From assembly GCF_008364795.1 (NCBI RefSeq), contig NZ_VTTM01000001.1, positions 806,001-870,000 on the forward strand: DNA of 64,000 nt. Direction: 5' to 3'. The position numbers and the translations under genes were made by a program. Of the stretch, positions 18,644 to 26,684 are shown piece by piece (positions within the stretch are counted from its first letter, which is position 1; every line of letters begins with the position of its first letter). Source of the DNA: Azospirillum oryzae (GTDB lineage: Bacteria; Pseudomonadota; Alphaproteobacteria; Azospirillales; Azospirillaceae). The notes beneath the pieces are model-generated. The model saw only the letters and a program-made list of their open reading frames with translations. It was not told the DNA's origin and made no database searches.

Positions 18644-18807
18644 GAGGAAGTCCCCCCCTTTAGATCGGAGACTTCACAGCAAGGACGGTGCCAATCGGAA
18701 AACGGGATGGAGCCGTTGCTCTGCTATGATTACGTGAATGCATAATTCAAGCGTTTCGCCAAACTCACACTCCTTCGAACGCAAGCTGCGTTGCGTTTTG
18801 CGAAAAA

Positions 18808-19152
18808 TCATCCGGCTTTGACATCGGTCACGCCGGCGGCACGGCCCAGGCACTCGGCGATCCAGGCGGAGACGCTCTTGCCTTCCCGCGCGGCGCAGTC
18901 GGCGACGGCGCGGTGCAGGATCGGGTTGATGCGGATGGCCAGCCGTCCGGAGAAGGGCTGTTCGCCCTCGCCCCCCATGTCGCAGGACAAATCGAGGTAA
19001 TCGTCGACCGCCCGCCGAAAGGAGTCCCGCAATTCGTCCACAGACCGGCCGGAAAAGGTGATGCCGTCGTGGGTGTTGATGACCTCGCCGACAAAGACGC
19101 CCGCGTCGTTGTCGAAGTCGATCTGGGCCTTGTAACCCTTGTATTCCATCAT
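18808..19152 (-). CDS. HicB-family protein, orphan (no HicA seen)
   Basis: A 114-residue protein with the two parts of HicB antitoxins. The N-terminal degraded RNase-H-like domain reads YKGYKAQIDFDNDAGVFVGE, and TFSGRSVDELRDSFRRAVDD follows. The C-terminal ribbon-helix-helix is RLAIRINPILHRAVADCAAR plus GKSVSAWIAECLGRA. Longer upstream frames are open, but MMEYKGYK matches the family start. No small HicA double-stranded-RNA-binding toxin (about 60-80 residues) is found on either side. It may therefore act as a solitary regulator, as many HicB homologues appear to. Confidence 0.85.
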   Translation of the reverse strand: MMEYKGYKAQIDFDNDAGVFVGEVINTHDGITFSGRSVDELRDSFRRAVDDYLDLSCDMGGEGEQPFSGRLAIRINPILHRAVADCAAREGKSVSAWIAECLGRAAGVTDVKAG

Positions 19153-19314
19153 CGCGGCATTCCCGGGGGAGGTATTCCAATGAAACGGACGCCGGTGCCC
19201 CGGCCTGCTGTCCGTTGTGACTGACCATACTCCGGGACCGCCATCCCTGGGTTTGACCTGCCTCAATTCTCTCAACCGGCTGAGGGCTGGAGCCCAATCG
19301 CACCCACCGCTAGA

Positions 19315-19830
19315 ATGTCCGACCCGCCGCCACCCTGCCCCGCCCCGCCGCCGCCCATGCCCGCCGCCCCGCAATTCCCCCCGTCCCCCATCCGCCCCAT
19401 CCTGGTCCGCGGCCTCGCCGACGCGCTGGCCGCCGCCGCGGTCGCCGACTCGGCCGGTGCCGCCCTCACCCTGATGGCGCCGCCGGCGGGCGGGGCGCTG
19501 TGGCTCCTCGACCTGATCGCGCGGGTGCGCCGGGCCCACCCCGGCCTGGAGGTGAGCGGCCTGCTGGACTGCGGCGACCGCGCCGGCGAGGCGCAGGGGG
19601 CGCTGGCCGCCGGGGTGCAGGCCCTGCTGTTCACCGGACGGACGGAGGCGGCGGGCCGTCTGGCGGCCATCGCCACGGCCCGTGGCGCCGCGCTGCTGAC
19701 CGCCTGCCCGCCCCTGCTCGACCTCGCCGCCGAAAGTCATGGCTCCACCCGGCCGGTCCTGCTGGAGGCGCTATGCCGCGACTGGCTGACACAGGCCAAC
19801 GGTTGGGCCGAAAGTCGTGCCGAGGCTTAG
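19315..19830 (+). CDS. Hypothetical protein, Ala/Leu-rich, unknown function
   Basis: A 171-residue open frame with codon use like its neighbours. The first 25 residues are Pro-rich and probably disordered; the rest alternates helix and strand (PIRPILVRGLADALAAAAV, LTLMAPPAGGALWLLDLIAR, GVQALLFTGRTEAAGRLAAI), suggestive of a small Rossmann- or barrel-like fold. An internal ATG at 19357 is a plausible alternative start. No family was recognised. It lies upstream of a small membrane protein and fba, with ample intergenic space. Confidence 0.6.
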   Translation: MSDPPPPCPAPPPPMPAAPQFPPSPIRPILVRGLADALAAAAVADSAGAALTLMAPPAGGALWLLDLIARVRRAHPGLEVSGLLDCGDRAGEAQGALAAGVQALLFTGRTEAAGRLAAIATARGAALLTACPPLLDLAAESHGSTRPVLLEALCRDWLTQANGWAESRAEA

Positions 19831-19940
19831 GTCCGGACTACCGCTTTTTCGCACAGCCTCGCCGCGCAAAGGTGGTGTAACGTCACGTAAGGATATTTTT
19901 GTGACACCGCACTCTCCCTCCGATGCCGGAAGAGCCACCC

Positions 19941-20177
19941 ATGAGCATCACCTCCCTGACCACGCCGGATCAGACCATCGCGCAGCCGCACCATCCGGGG
20001 CAGGCCGCAAACGGCCGCTCATCCGACCGGATGGGGAACAGCCCGGATCCCCGGCCGGAGAAGATACGCGGTCTGCGGCTGGTCGCCGTCTGGGTCGGGC
20101 TGACCGCCGGATCCTGGGCGGTGCTGGGTGGGGCCGGATACGGCCTCTACACCGTGGTCAGCTCTCTTCTGCCTTAA
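19941..20177 (+). CDS. Small single-pass membrane protein, unknown function
   Basis: A 78-residue protein beginning MSITSLTTPDQTIAQPHHPG, with a hydrophilic N-terminus and one C-terminal membrane helix (about 51-75, LVAVWVGLTAGSWAVLGGAG then YGLYTVVSSLLP). ggaagag seven bases ahead of this ATG makes it more likely than the ATG at 19923. The layout is that of a tail-anchored or small regulatory membrane protein. No family was recognised. Confidence 0.6.
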   Translation: MSITSLTTPDQTIAQPHHPGQAANGRSSDRMGNSPDPRPEKIRGLRLVAVWVGLTAGSWAVLGGAGYGLYTVVSSLLP

Positions 20178-20253
20178 CCCCTCCGGCCGAGCCTTTCCAC
20201 CCCCCGCGGGTTTCCCCCCGCCGCAGGCCCTAGGCCGTTCAGGCGTGGCAAAT

Positions 20254-20290
20254 GGCCGCTTTATGCCCCTCCCGCCGTTGCAAAGCGGCC
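20254..20290. promoter_or_regulatory. Inverted repeat upstream of fba
   Basis: ggccgcttt (20254-20262) and aaagcggcc (20282-20290) form a perfect 9-base inverted repeat 55 bases before the fba start. It could be an operator for fba or the terminator hairpin of the upstream small gene; there is no T-run, which favours an operator or a mRNA leader structure. Confidence 0.35.
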
Positions 20291-20344
20291 GAATACGGGC
20301 TAAGACGGCGCCATTTCCAAGAATGCCCCAGGGGAAGAGCCACA

Positions 20345-21274
20345 ATGAAGCTCACGCGCCGCGTCAAAGACATTCTCGCCAACTACGAGAGCGACAATCC
20401 CGGCACCAAGGCGAACCTCGCCCGCATCCTGATGGAAGGCAAGCTCGGCGGCACCGGCAAGCTGGTGATCCTGCCGGTCGACCAGGGCTTCGAGCATGGT
20501 CCGGCCCGCAGCTTCGGCCCGAACGAGCCGGGCTATGACCCGCACTACCACTACCAGCTGGCCATCGACGCCGGCTGCAACGCCTACGCCGCTCCCCTGG
20601 GCTCGCTGGAGGCCGGCGCCGGCACCTTCGCCGGGTCGATCCCGCTGATCCTGAAGATGAACAGCGCCAACTCGCTGTCCACCCAGAAGGAAGCCGCCGA
20701 CCAGGCCGTCACCGCCTCGGTCCAGGACGCGCTGCGCATCGGCGCCTCGGCCATCGGCTTCACGATCTATCCCGGCTCCGACGCCATGTACTCCCAGTAC
20801 GAGGAGTTCCGTGAGCTGTCGAAGGAGGCCAAGTCCTACGGCCTCGCCACCGTGCTGTGGTCCTACCCGCGCGGCGGCGCCGTCACCAAGGACGGCGAGC
20901 TGGCCATCGACGTGATCGGCTACGCCGCGCACATGGCCGCTCTGCTGGGCGCCCACATCATCAAGGTGAAGCTGCCGTCGGCCCATCTGGAGCAGCCGGA
21001 AGCCAAGAAGGTCTACGAGTCGAAGCAGATCGCCATCGGCAACCAGGCCGAGCGCGTGAAGCACATCATGCAGTGCGCCTTCAACGGCCGCCGCATCGTG
21101 GTCTTCTCCGGCGGCGCCACCAAGGGCGAGGACGCGGTGTTCGAGGACGCCCGCGCCATCCGTGACGGCGGCGGCAACGGCTCGATCATCGGCCGCAACG
21201 CCTTCCAGCGCCCGCGCGAGGATGCCCTCAAGCTGCTCGACCGGATCATGAAGATCTACCAGGGCCGGGAGTAA
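20345..21274 (+). CDS. Class I fructose-bisphosphate aldolase (DhnA/FbaB type)
   Basis: Cleaves fructose 1,6-bisphosphate to triose phosphates through a Schiff base, without metal. The 309-residue product starts MKLTRRVKDILANYESDNPG and contains VILPVDQGFEHGPARSF, GFTIYPGSDAMYSQYEEF and AHIIKVKLPSAHLE, where a Lys is the likely Schiff-base residue. VVFSGGATKGEDAV and GGNGSIIGRNAFQRP follow, the phosphate-binding part. This is the archaeal/DhnA class I type, not the class II Zn enzyme. ggggaagag before the ATG fixes the start. thiE follows three bases after the stop. Confidence 0.95.
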   Translation: MKLTRRVKDILANYESDNPGTKANLARILMEGKLGGTGKLVILPVDQGFEHGPARSFGPNEPGYDPHYHYQLAIDAGCNAYAAPLGSLEAGAGTFAGSIPLILKMNSANSLSTQKEAADQAVTASVQDALRIGASAIGFTIYPGSDAMYSQYEEFRELSKEAKSYGLATVLWSYPRGGAVTKDGELAIDVIGYAAHMAALLGAHIIKVKLPSAHLEQPEAKKVYESKQIAIGNQAERVKHIMQCAFNGRRIVVFSGGATKGEDAVFEDARAIRDGGGNGSIIGRNAFQRPREDALKLLDRIMKIYQGRE

Positions 21275-21277
21275 CAC

Positions 21278-21943
21278 TTGGCCAAGGGAAAGCCGACGCA
21301 GGCGGAACCTGCCGCCTGCCGACTGTACCTCGTGACGCCGCCGGCCCTGGAGCCGGCGGCGTTCGCGCCGCTTCTGGAGGAAGCGCTGGATGCCGGCGAC
21401 GTCGCCTGCGTGCAGCTCCGCCTCAAGGACTGCTCGGAGGACGACATCCGCCGCGCCTGCGACGTCCTGCGCCCCATCGCGCAGGAGCGTGAGGTTGCCT
21501 TCATCCTGAACGACCATCCGCGTCTGGCGCGGGAGGCCGGCTGCGACGGCGTCCATGTAGGCCAGTCCGATACGCCCTATCGCGATGCCCGCAAGATCCT
21601 GGGCAACGACGCCATCGTCGGCGTCACCTGCCACGACAGCCGCCATCTCGCCATGATCGCCGGCGAGGAAGGGGCGGACTACGTCGCTTTCGGCGCCTTC
21701 TTCCCCACCAGCACCAAGACGGCCGAATACAAGGCCGAGCCGGAGCTGCTGAGCTGGTGGTCGGAGCTGATGGAGGTCCCCTGTGTCGCCATCGGCGGCA
21801 TCACCGCCGAGAATTGCGCGCCGCTGGTCACCGCGGGCGCCGATTTCCTGGCCGTGGTCAACGCCGTCTGGGGTCATCCGCAGGGTCCCGGCGCCGGAGT
21901 CCGGGCGCTGAACGCCGCCATCGAGGCCGCACTCGCCGGCTAG
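21278..21943 (+). CDS. thiE: Thiamine phosphate synthase
   Basis: Couples the thiazole and pyrimidine halves of thiamine to give thiamine phosphate. The 221-residue TIM barrel has [53 protein letters not shown] with [32 protein letters not shown] and [14 protein letters not shown]. It appears to start with TTG, with gggag six bases upstream and only three bases after fba. That tight coupling links the ThDP cofactor supply to the carbon-metabolism genes; tkt nearby is a ThDP enzyme. Confidence 0.93.
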   Translation: MAKGKPTQAEPAACRLYLVTPPALEPAAFAPLLEEALDAGDVACVQLRLKDCSEDDIRRACDVLRPIAQEREVAFILNDHPRLAREAGCDGVHVGQSDTPYRDARKILGNDAIVGVTCHDSRHLAMIAGEEGADYVAFGAFFPTSTKTAEYKAEPELLSWWSELMEVPCVAIGGITAENCAPLVTAGADFLAVVNAVWGHPQGPGAGVRALNAAIEAALAG

Positions 21944-21974
21944 GCCGGCCGATTACCTGGACTTCCCCATAATC

Positions 21975-22781
21975 ATGGACCTTTTGACGCCCGAGTCGCT
22001 GGGCATCCTGTTCGCCGTCGGCCTGCTGGCCGGCTTCGTCGATTCTATCGCCGGCGGCGGCGGCCTGCTGACCATCCCGGCCCTGCTGGCCGCCGGACTG
22101 TCCCCGGCCGAAGCGCTGGCCACCGGCAAACTGCAATCAAGCTTCGGTTCGCTGTCCGCCACCATCAAGTTCGTCCGCCGGGGCGAGGTCCATCCTGCGT
22201 CCATGCGCACGATGATTCTCTGCACCTTCATTGGCGCCGGGGCCGGGGCCACCTTGGTGCAGATGCTGGATCCCAGCTTCCTGCGCGACGTCATCCCGAT
22301 CCTGCTGATCGGCATCGCCATCTATCTGCTGCTGTCGCCCAAGGCTGGCGATGTCGATGCCCATCAGCGCATCGGCGAGCATGCCTTCGCGCTCAGCATC
22401 GGCACCGGCATCGGCTTCTATGACGGCTTCTTCGGGCCCGGCACCGGCACCTTCTTCGCCATCGCCTTCGTCTCGCTGCTGGGCTACAACCTGCGCAAGG
22501 CGACCGCCCACACCAAGGTGCTGAACCTGACCAGCAACGTGGCCTCGCTGCTGTTCTTCATCGCCGGCGGCCATGTGCTGTGGACGGTCGGCCTGCTGAT
22601 GGGCGTCGCGCAGTATATCGGTGCCCAGGCCGGCGCCCACATGGTGATCCGCAACGGCGCCCGAGTCGTGCGTCCGATGCTGGTCGTCGCCTCCATCGTC
22701 ATCACCGCCAAGCTGGTGTGGAGCGACGAGCACAACATCCTGCGCGAGCTTTTCACCGCCGCCACCGCCTGGATCGCCTGA
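21975..22781 (+). CDS. TSUP-family (TauE/SafE) membrane transporter
   Basis: A 268-residue inner-membrane protein of the sulfite exporter TauE/SafE family. It has about eight membrane segments in two homologous halves: GILFAVGLLAGFVDSIAGGG with GLLTIPALLAAGLSPAEALATG, and later GIGFYDGFFGPGTGTFFAIA with LNLTSNVASLLFFIAGGHVL. Members export sulfite, sulfoacetate or other organosulfur anions, or are unassigned; the substrate here is unknown. It lies 31 bases after thiE and before a terminator, so it may share the fba-thiE transcript. Confidence 0.9.
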   Translation: MDLLTPESLGILFAVGLLAGFVDSIAGGGGLLTIPALLAAGLSPAEALATGKLQSSFGSLSATIKFVRRGEVHPASMRTMILCTFIGAGAGATLVQMLDPSFLRDVIPILLIGIAIYLLLSPKAGDVDAHQRIGEHAFALSIGTGIGFYDGFFGPGTGTFFAIAFVSLLGYNLRKATAHTKVLNLTSNVASLLFFIAGGHVLWTVGLLMGVAQYIGAQAGAHMVIRNGARVVRPMLVVASIVITAKLVWSDEHNILRELFTAATAWIA

Positions 22782-22797
22782 CCGCGCCGGGCCGCAA

Positions 22798-22822
22798 CGG
22801 CGGCCATCGCGCCGTTTTTTCC
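22798..22822 (+). terminator. Rho-independent terminator after the TSUP gene
   Basis: aacggcg pairs with cgccgtt around a 7-base loop, followed by TTTT, 17 bases past the stop codon. It closes the fba-thiE-TSUP run. Confidence 0.8.
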
Positions 22823-22985
22823 ACTGAATTCACTGGATAATCTCGCCCCCGCGACGGGGGCGGGGACGAAAGCGCGGCTGCCTCCGGTGGCCGCGCCGCA
22901 CCCCTTTCTCCCTTTTCCGACTTCCGAAACCGATGCAGGCCCGCAACACTGCTTGTGTAGCCAACAAAAAGTGGTGGGCAGCCCT

Positions 22986-23001
22986 TTACGTAAGCGTCAG
23001 T
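22986..23001. promoter_or_regulatory. Candidate LiuR/FadR-like operator upstream of fadL
   Basis: tttacgtaagcgtcag has the inverted half-sites tnACG and CGTna separated by four bases. This resembles operators of acyl-CoA or branched-chain catabolism regulators (LiuR/FadP class) as known from comparative genomics. It lies about 45 bases before the start of a FadL-type porin gene. One site read by eye; weak support. Confidence 0.3.
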
Positions 23002-23044
23002 TTGTGTATCATTGCGTCAACAACACAATTGGGGGAAGGAACGA

Positions 23045-24379
23045 ATGTCTCCGACGACGCTCAAGACACGCCTGATGACCGCCGCTGCCGCCATCGCGGT
23101 GACCGCACCGATCGCGACCGCCTCGACCGCGTTCGCCGCCGGTTTCGCGCTGAAGGAGCAGAGCGTATCGGGCCAGGGCACCGCCTATGCCGGCGTGACC
23201 GCCGGCGGCAACGGCGACGCCAGCTCCATGTTCTACAATCCGGCGACCATGGGTCTGGTGACAGGCATCGAGGCGGTGCAGACCGCCACCGGCGTCATCG
23301 TGAAGTCGAAGGTCGACAGCGCCAGCGCCACCCGCGCCCGGCGCCTGGGGGGCACGGCGATCAGCGGCAACGCCTCGCCCGGCGACATCGCCCAGGACGC
23401 GCTGGTTCCGGCCGGTTACTTCGTCTATTCGATCAACGACGACCTGAAGGTCGGTCTGTCGGCCAACGGCCCCTGGGGCTTGGTCACCGATTACGGCGAC
23501 AACTGGATCGGCCGCTATCACGGCATCCGCTCCGACCTGCGCACCTACAATTTCGCGCCGTCGGTGTCCTACCGCATCAACCCGATGATCACCATCGGCG
23601 GCGGCGTGCAGGTCCAGTATGCCAAGGCCAAGCTGTCGCAGGCGTCCGATTTCGGCGCCAGCCGCCTCGGCCGTCCCGGCTCGCTCGACGTGAAGAGCGA
23701 TATGACCGGCGACGACTGGGGCTGGGGCTTCACGCTCGGCGCCCTGATCGAACCGGTCAAGGGCACCCGCGTCGGCCTCGCCTACCGCTCGGCGGTCAAG
23801 CACACGCTGACCGGCACCATCTCCTTCACCGGCCTGCCGGCGCCGCTCGCCGGTGCCCTGCCCTCCCAGAGCATCAGCGCCGATCTGACCACGCCGGACA
23901 TCGCCTCGATCGGCCTGTACCACGAGGTCAACGACCGCTGGGCGGTGATGGCCGACGTGCAATGGACCAACTGGTCACGCTTCCGCGAACTGCGCGTCAA
24001 CGTCGCCAATCCGGCGCTCAATTCCGTGACGGAAGAGCACTGGAAGGACACCTGGTATTACGCGCTCGGCACCTCCTACAAGGTGACCGACAAGCTGACG
24101 CTGCGCGCCGGCGTCGCCTTCGACAAGGGCTCGGTCGACGTCGAGTACCGCACCCCCCGCATCCCGGAGCAGAACCGCTACTGGCTGTCGGCCGGCGCCG
24201 GCTATCAGGTCACCGACAACCTGCGCGTCGATGCCGCCTACTCGCACGTCTTCATCCCGAAGACGTCGGTCGCCCTCACCGACGACCTGACCGGCGCCGA
24301 AGCCGGCCGCGGCAACCTGAATGTGGACTACAAAAGCAGCATCGACCTGATCGGCCTGCAGGCGAAGTTCACGTTCTGA
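23045..24379 (+). CDS. FadL/OmpP1/TodX-type outer membrane transport protein
   Basis: A 444-residue outer-membrane beta-barrel of the FadL family, which brings long-chain fatty acids or hydrophobic compounds across the outer membrane. A Sec signal peptide (cleaved near residue 32, AFAAGFALKEQ) is followed by the FadL N-terminal hatch signature GFALKEQSVSGQGTAYAG, then amphipathic strands ending in Phe (KFTF). ggggaagga before the ATG fixes the start. A candidate fatty-acid regulator site lies upstream. The true substrate is not shown by sequence. Confidence 0.92.
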   Translation: MSPTTLKTRLMTAAAAIAVTAPIATASTAFAAGFALKEQSVSGQGTAYAGVTAGGNGDASSMFYNPATMGLVTGIEAVQTATGVIVKSKVDSASATRARRLGGTAISGNASPGDIAQDALVPAGYFVYSINDDLKVGLSANGPWGLVTDYGDNWIGRYHGIRSDLRTYNFAPSVSYRINPMITIGGGVQVQYAKAKLSQASDFGASRLGRPGSLDVKSDMTGDDWGWGFTLGALIEPVKGTRVGLAYRSAVKHTLTGTISFTGLPAPLAGALPSQSISADLTTPDIASIGLYHEVNDRWAVMADVQWTNWSRFRELRVNVANPALNSVTEEHWKDTWYYALGTSYKVTDKLTLRAGVAFDKGSVDVEYRTPRIPEQNRYWLSAGAGYQVTDNLRVDAAYSHVFIPKTSVALTDDLTGAEAGRGNLNVDYKSSIDLIGLQAKFTF

Positions 24380-24413
24380 TGTGAGGTGATCTGCCCTCGC
24401 CCGCCCCTGACAA

Positions 24414-24537
24414 TCCCCTCTCCCCCCGGGGAGGGGGTTAGGGTTAGGGTGAGGGGGACGCGTGGCGGGGATTCTCGGGAAAGGCACTCAGTGCATCCCC
24501 CTCACCCCGACCCTCTCCCGGGGGGAGAGGGAGATTC
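24414..24537. repeat. GC-rich palindromic repeat (copy 2)
   Basis: Inverted arms cccctctccccccggggagg plus ttagggttagggtgaggggg (24414-24459) and catccccctcaccccgaccc plus tctcccggggggagaggg (24494-24532) flank a centre with ggaaaggcactcagtgcat. It is a full copy of the element found inside ruvC, here lying between the convergent fadL and epmA genes, where it may also act as a terminator. Confidence 0.85.
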
Positions 24538-24544
24538 CAGCCCC

Positions 24545-25627
24545 CTACACCCCCGCGACCGGCAGCCACAGCACCTGCTCGATGCTCTCGGCCCCGCTGC
24601 ACAGCATCGCCAGCCGGTCGAAGCCCATGGCGATGCCGCTGCTCTGCGGCATGCCGTGCTCCAGCGCGGCGAGGAAATCCTCGTCCACCGGGAAGCGCTC
24701 GCCATAGAGCCGCTCCTTCAACGCCATGTCGGCCTCGAAGCGGGCGCGCTGCACCGCCGGGTCGGTCAGTTCGCCGAAGGCGTTCGCCAGTTCCAGCCCG
24801 CAGGCATACAACTCGAACCGTTCGGCAAGCCGGGGGTCCTCCGGCTTCGGCCGCGACAGCGCCGCCATGCACAGCGGATAGTCGGTCAGCACGCAGGGCA
24901 CCCCCTCCCCCAGATGCGGTTCGATGCGGTCGAACATGATGCGGAAGACGATGTCCTCCCAGCGGTCGCCATGATGGGGCGCGACCCCGATGCGCGCCGC
25001 CTCCGCCGCCAGCGCCGCCGGATCGGGATCGTGGCTGCCGTCATAGGTCGCCATCAGGTCGATGCCGGCATACTCCCGGAACGCCTCCGGCACGGTCAGC
25101 ACCCGCCAAACCGCGAAGGGATCGCAGGTCATCCCACGGAAACTGAACGTCCGCCGCCCGCCGGCTTCGGCGCCGGCGCGCAGAAGTTCGCGGCAATCGT
25201 CGATCAGCGTGCGATAGCCGTCTCCGGCACGATACCATTCCAGCATCGAGAATTCCGGCGCATGGGTCCCCGACCGTTCGCCGTTGCGGTAGACATGCGC
25301 CAGTTGCCACAGCCGCGGCACGCCCGCGACCAGCAGCTTTTTCATGGCGAATTCGGGACTGGTGTGCAGGTACAGCGGCCGGCGGTCGTCCGGGTGCGGT
25401 CCGCGCAGCTCGGTGGCGAAGGCCTGGAGATGCGGCTCCATCCCCGGCGAGACCTGCAGGGCCGGCGTGTCGACCTCGACGAAGGCGAGGTCCTCGAACA
25501 CGCGGCGGACAGCGTTCAACACCCGGCCGCGCGCCGCCAGATAGGGCCGGCGACGGGCAAGCGCCTCGGGATGCCAGGGAGGAAGGTCGCCAGAGGGAAT
25601 CGAGGCAGATCGGATCGGGGCGGACAT
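24545..25627 (-). CDS. epmA: Elongation factor P--(R)-beta-lysine ligase EpmA (GenX/PoxA)
   Basis: A class II lysyl-tRNA-synthetase paralogue that attaches (R)-beta-lysine to the conserved Lys of EF-P. The 360-residue protein lacks the N-terminal anticodon-binding domain of LysRS and shows motif 2 (VYRNGERSGTHAPEFSMLEW) and motif 3 (SSGIAMGFDRLAML). The start MSAPIRSASIPSGDLPPWHP suits the family; a longer frame upstream is less likely. It is divergent from efp 393 bases away, which supports the pairing. EpmB (the aminomutase) is not in the window. Confidence 0.95.
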   Translation of the reverse strand: MSAPIRSASIPSGDLPPWHPEALARRRPYLAARGRVLNAVRRVFEDLAFVEVDTPALQVSPGMEPHLQAFATELRGPHPDDRRPLYLHTSPEFAMKKLLVAGVPRLWQLAHVYRNGERSGTHAPEFSMLEWYRAGDGYRTLIDDCRELLRAGAEAGGRRTFSFRGMTCDPFAVWRVLTVPEAFREYAGIDLMATYDGSHDPDPAALAAEAARIGVAPHHGDRWEDIVFRIMFDRIEPHLGEGVPCVLTDYPLCMAALSRPKPEDPRLAERFELYACGLELANAFGELTDPAVQRARFEADMALKERLYGERFPVDEDFLAALEHGMPQSSGIAMGFDRLAMLCSGAESIEQVLWLPVAGV

Positions 25628-26020
25628 GCGGGCGCGCTCTTCATGGACGGTCGAAAGGGGTGCGGCCGCATCAGAGCACCCACGGGCGGCGTACTCAAGC
25701 CGGGTCGCCAATAGTCACAGCGTCATCGGCCCGGCCAACGGTTTTACCGCTCCCGCTTACCGTCTATGACCGCCCCGTGGTAGAATCGCCGGGCCGGCGA
25801 TCGACCGTCGGGATGTGCGGATGGAACAGTGAACAGGGGGCGGAAAACTGTTTCAAACGTCTCCTTCCTGGAGGAATTCTAAAGTACCACGCTACGAAAC
25901 GGCGAAGAATCGTCCGCCAATCGCCCGGATCGCCCGCAGTTACCGTTCCGCGCCGTTGCCTACGGGCGGTCAAGCTGGTAGGGTCCGCGCCGCCCTGATT
26001 CTGGAATTCACGAGTACGCC
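25628..26020. promoter_or_regulatory. Divergent intergenic region between epmA and efp
   Basis: 393 bases with no convincing gene. It should hold the outward promoters of epmA and efp. An 8-base palindrome with one central base, atcgccgg g ccggcgat (25785-25801), lies mid-region and could bind a regulator of both. An aggagg-like site near 25873 (cctggaggaat) is not followed by a good frame. The efp start itself has only a weak ribosome binding site. Confidence 0.35.
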
Positions 26021-26587
26021 ATGAAGGTCAATGCCAACACGATGCGCCCCGGCCATGTGCTGGAGCACAACGGTAAGCTCTGGGTCATCACCAAAACCGC
26101 CATCGTCCAGCCTGGCAAGGGCGGCGCCTTCATCCAGCTGGAAATGAAGGACGTTCGCACCGGCAACAAGTCGATCGAGCGGTTCCGCACCCAGGAGACC
26201 GTTGAGCGCGCTCGCCTGGACGAGCATGAGATGACCTTCCTCTTCGCAGAAGGTGACAGCTTCACCTTCATGGACAAGGAAAGCTTCGAACAGGTCGCCA
26301 TCCCCCGCGACATCATCGGCGAACCGGCCGTCTTCCTGCAGGACGGCATGGAAGTCACGGTGCAGAGCCATGAAGGCTCGCCGCTGGGCGTCGAGATCCC
26401 CGGCAAGGTCACGCTGCTGATCACCGAATCCGACCCGGTGGTGAAGGGCCAGACGGCCTCTTCCTCCTACAAGCCGGCCAAGCTGGAGAACGGCGTGTCG
26501 ATCCTGGTTCCGCCGCACATCGAGGCCGGGACCCGCGTCGTCGTCGATACCGCCACCGGCGAATACGTCGAGCGCGCGAAGGACTGA
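26021..26587 (+). CDS. efp: Elongation factor P
   Basis: EF-P binds between the P and E sites and relieves ribosomes stalled on consecutive prolines. The 188-residue protein has the three beta domains. The loop AIVQPGKGGAFIQLE carries the modifiable lysine (K33, equivalent to E. coli K34), and the C-terminal signature GVSILVPPHIEAGTRVVVDT is present. Presence of K33 and of divergent epmA argues for beta-lysylation. The TolA in this window, with 8- and 12-proline runs, is an obvious client. Confidence 0.98.
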   Translation: MKVNANTMRPGHVLEHNGKLWVITKTAIVQPGKGGAFIQLEMKDVRTGNKSIERFRTQETVERARLDEHEMTFLFAEGDSFTFMDKESFEQVAIPRDIIGEPAVFLQDGMEVTVQSHEGSPLGVEIPGKVTLLITESDPVVKGQTASSSYKPAKLENGVSILVPPHIEAGTRVVVDTATGEYVERAKD

Positions 26588-26611
26588 TCCTTCCCAGGTC
26601 GGTTCTGCCAT

Positions 26612-26651
26612 CACCGGTCTTCGCCATGCGCGGAGGCCGGTGTATTGTTTT
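26612..26651 (+). terminator. Probable terminator after efp
   Basis: caccggtcttcgc pairs with gcggaggccggtg (two G-U pairs) around catgc, followed by tattgtttt, 25 bases after the efp stop and ahead of suhB. Confidence 0.6.
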
Positions 26652-26684
26652 CTGGTTCCTGCACGAAACGGTACACCCACACCC

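Noticed and set aside
21258..21290. TPP riboswitch ahead of thiE
   Set aside because: thiE starts three bases after the aldolase stop, leaving no room for a leader, and no thi-box sequence was found upstream of fba.
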